Below are positions 63,253 to 64,000 of a DNA stretch of 64,000 nt, piece after piece; position 1 is the first letter of the stretch, and each line of letters starts with the position of its first letter. The DNA comes from Linanthus parryae (taxonomy: Eukaryota; Streptophyta; Magnoliopsida; Ericales; Polemoniaceae): assembly GCA_023055425.1 (NCBI GenBank), contig JALGPY010000001.1, forward strand, positions 110,031,057-110,095,056, in the 5' to 3' direction. The notes below the pieces were generated by a model. It had not been told where the DNA came from. It worked only from the letters and a program-made list of their open reading frames with translations, and did no database searches. The position numbers and the translations under genes are program-made.

Positions 63253-64000
63253 GCATATTTGGGTTCCAAAAGGAATTAGGCCACCAAACATGGCTGATTT
63301 TGAGTATGACTCAAAAATATGCCCTTGGTCTAGCAGCCTGTTGAGGCAATGATTTTTTTTTGCAGGATGTCACCAAGGCCTTGAAAGATCAGAAATGGAT
63401 ATTAGACAGTGGATGTCCCAGACATATGAGTGGAAAGAAGTCTATCTTTACTGAACTTACAGAAAAATCTGGAGGAACAATCACACTTGGTGACAAAGCA
63501 AAATGCAATATCATTGGTATAGGTAGCATTGGTAATGGTTCTACTAATTCTATATCTGATGTTTATCTGGTAGATGGACTTAAGTATAATCTGCTTAGTA
63601 TCTCTCAGTTATGTGACAAAGGTTATAAAGCTATATTTGACAAGGAGAAATGTGTGGTGCAAGATGAGAAATCTGGTGATTGGATACTCACTGCTCCTAG
63701 ATCATTTAATCTATATGCTATGAGTACTAACAGTGTTGCAGGTGACAAGCTAAAATGCCTCAAGGCCTTGAAGGAAGATTCAAAGCTTTGGTACAGAAAG
63801 CTTGGGAATATTAGTATACATACCTTGAATAAACTCATATCAAAGGATTTGGTAAGAGGTTTACCATCACATCAATTTTCATTTGATGAGGTTTGCAAGG
63901 AATGTGTACAAGGTAAGCAAACCAGAAGCTCATTCAAGCCAAAGAACTTTTTAAGTACTTCTAGACCATTAGAACTGCTGCATATGGACTTATGTGGTCC
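63253..64000 (+). pseudogene. SIRE copy 3: protease and integrase start, partial
   Basis: The protease motif KWILDSGCPRHMSGKKSIF is followed by ITLGDKAKCNIIGIG, ISDVYLVDGLKYNLLSISQL and KEKCVVQDEKSGDWIL. The integrase finger reads LWYRKLGNISIHTLNKL where H-R-LGH is usual, so both zinc-binding His positions are changed (Tyr and Asn); VCKECVQGKQTRSSF keeps the Cys pair. The stretch from 63376 to the window end looks open. Confidence 0.85.

Larger units (their letters stand above)
61485..64000 (+). mobile_element. SIRE copy 3, internal region, cut by the window end
   Basis: Primer site, gag, second zinc knuckle, protease and the start of integrase in the same order as copy 2. The copy is closely related but less damaged in places. 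It runs off the window at LLHMDLCGP in the integrase core. Confidence 0.88.

Overview
This window is nuclear DNA from a flowering plant, probably a eudicot with a repeat-rich genome. It consists almost entirely of transposable elements. I find no intact host gene, tRNA, rRNA or CRISPR array. The plant assignment rests on the families present: SIRE-, Angela- and Ale/Retrofit-like Ty1/copia elements; Athila- and Tat-like Ty3/gypsy elements; an L1-type LINE with a C-terminal RNase H; a Helitron; and Stowaway- and Tourist-like MITEs.

Layout. 1-4494 is the 3' end of SIRE copy 1: end of pol, an env-position ORF and a long LTR. It abuts a LINE-derived RNase H remnant (4495-5294). A 1.1-kb Stowaway-like element with gene-like filler follows (5394-6526). 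A short TIR element (about 6585-12520) is split by a complete minus-strand copia (7002-12142; TSD GCCAT on both sides). A second TIR element (about 12590-28066) is split twice, by a non-autonomous Helitron (13645-16335) and by an Athila-like gypsy (16513-28037, minus strand). Two adjacent Tourist-like MITEs share a TAA (28360-35153); the first is split by a full-length but decayed LINE (28527-34279, minus strand) and the second by a small Stowaway-like MITE.

From 35176 to the end there are SIRE copies 2 and 3. SIRE copy 2 is interrupted in gag by an Angela-like copia (36833-54638). The Angela is interrupted in its RNase H by a Tat-like gypsy (43172-53174). The Tat element carries, in antisense, a five-exon gene (51816 down to 47577) for a plant-mobile-domain protein of about 1307 codons. 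SIRE copies 2 and 3 appear to share one LTR (about 60005-61484).

Most striking features: (1) The antisense gene inside the Tat element has four introns with canonical sites and consistent phases and only two premature stops, although the element's own pol has been reduced to a gag-integrase fusion. (2) Short palindromes related to TCAAGGCCTTGA recur through SIRE LTRs, spacers and coding sequence, and a different inverted-repeat word (CTTCG-TG/CA-CGAAG) recurs in the Athila-like element. (3) The SIRE and Athila-like elements both carry a sense ORF between pol and the 3' LTR that looks like the same plant-transposon-protein family with a charged tail. Boundaries, TSDs and splice sites were read by eye; family names are from motif recognition without database searches.
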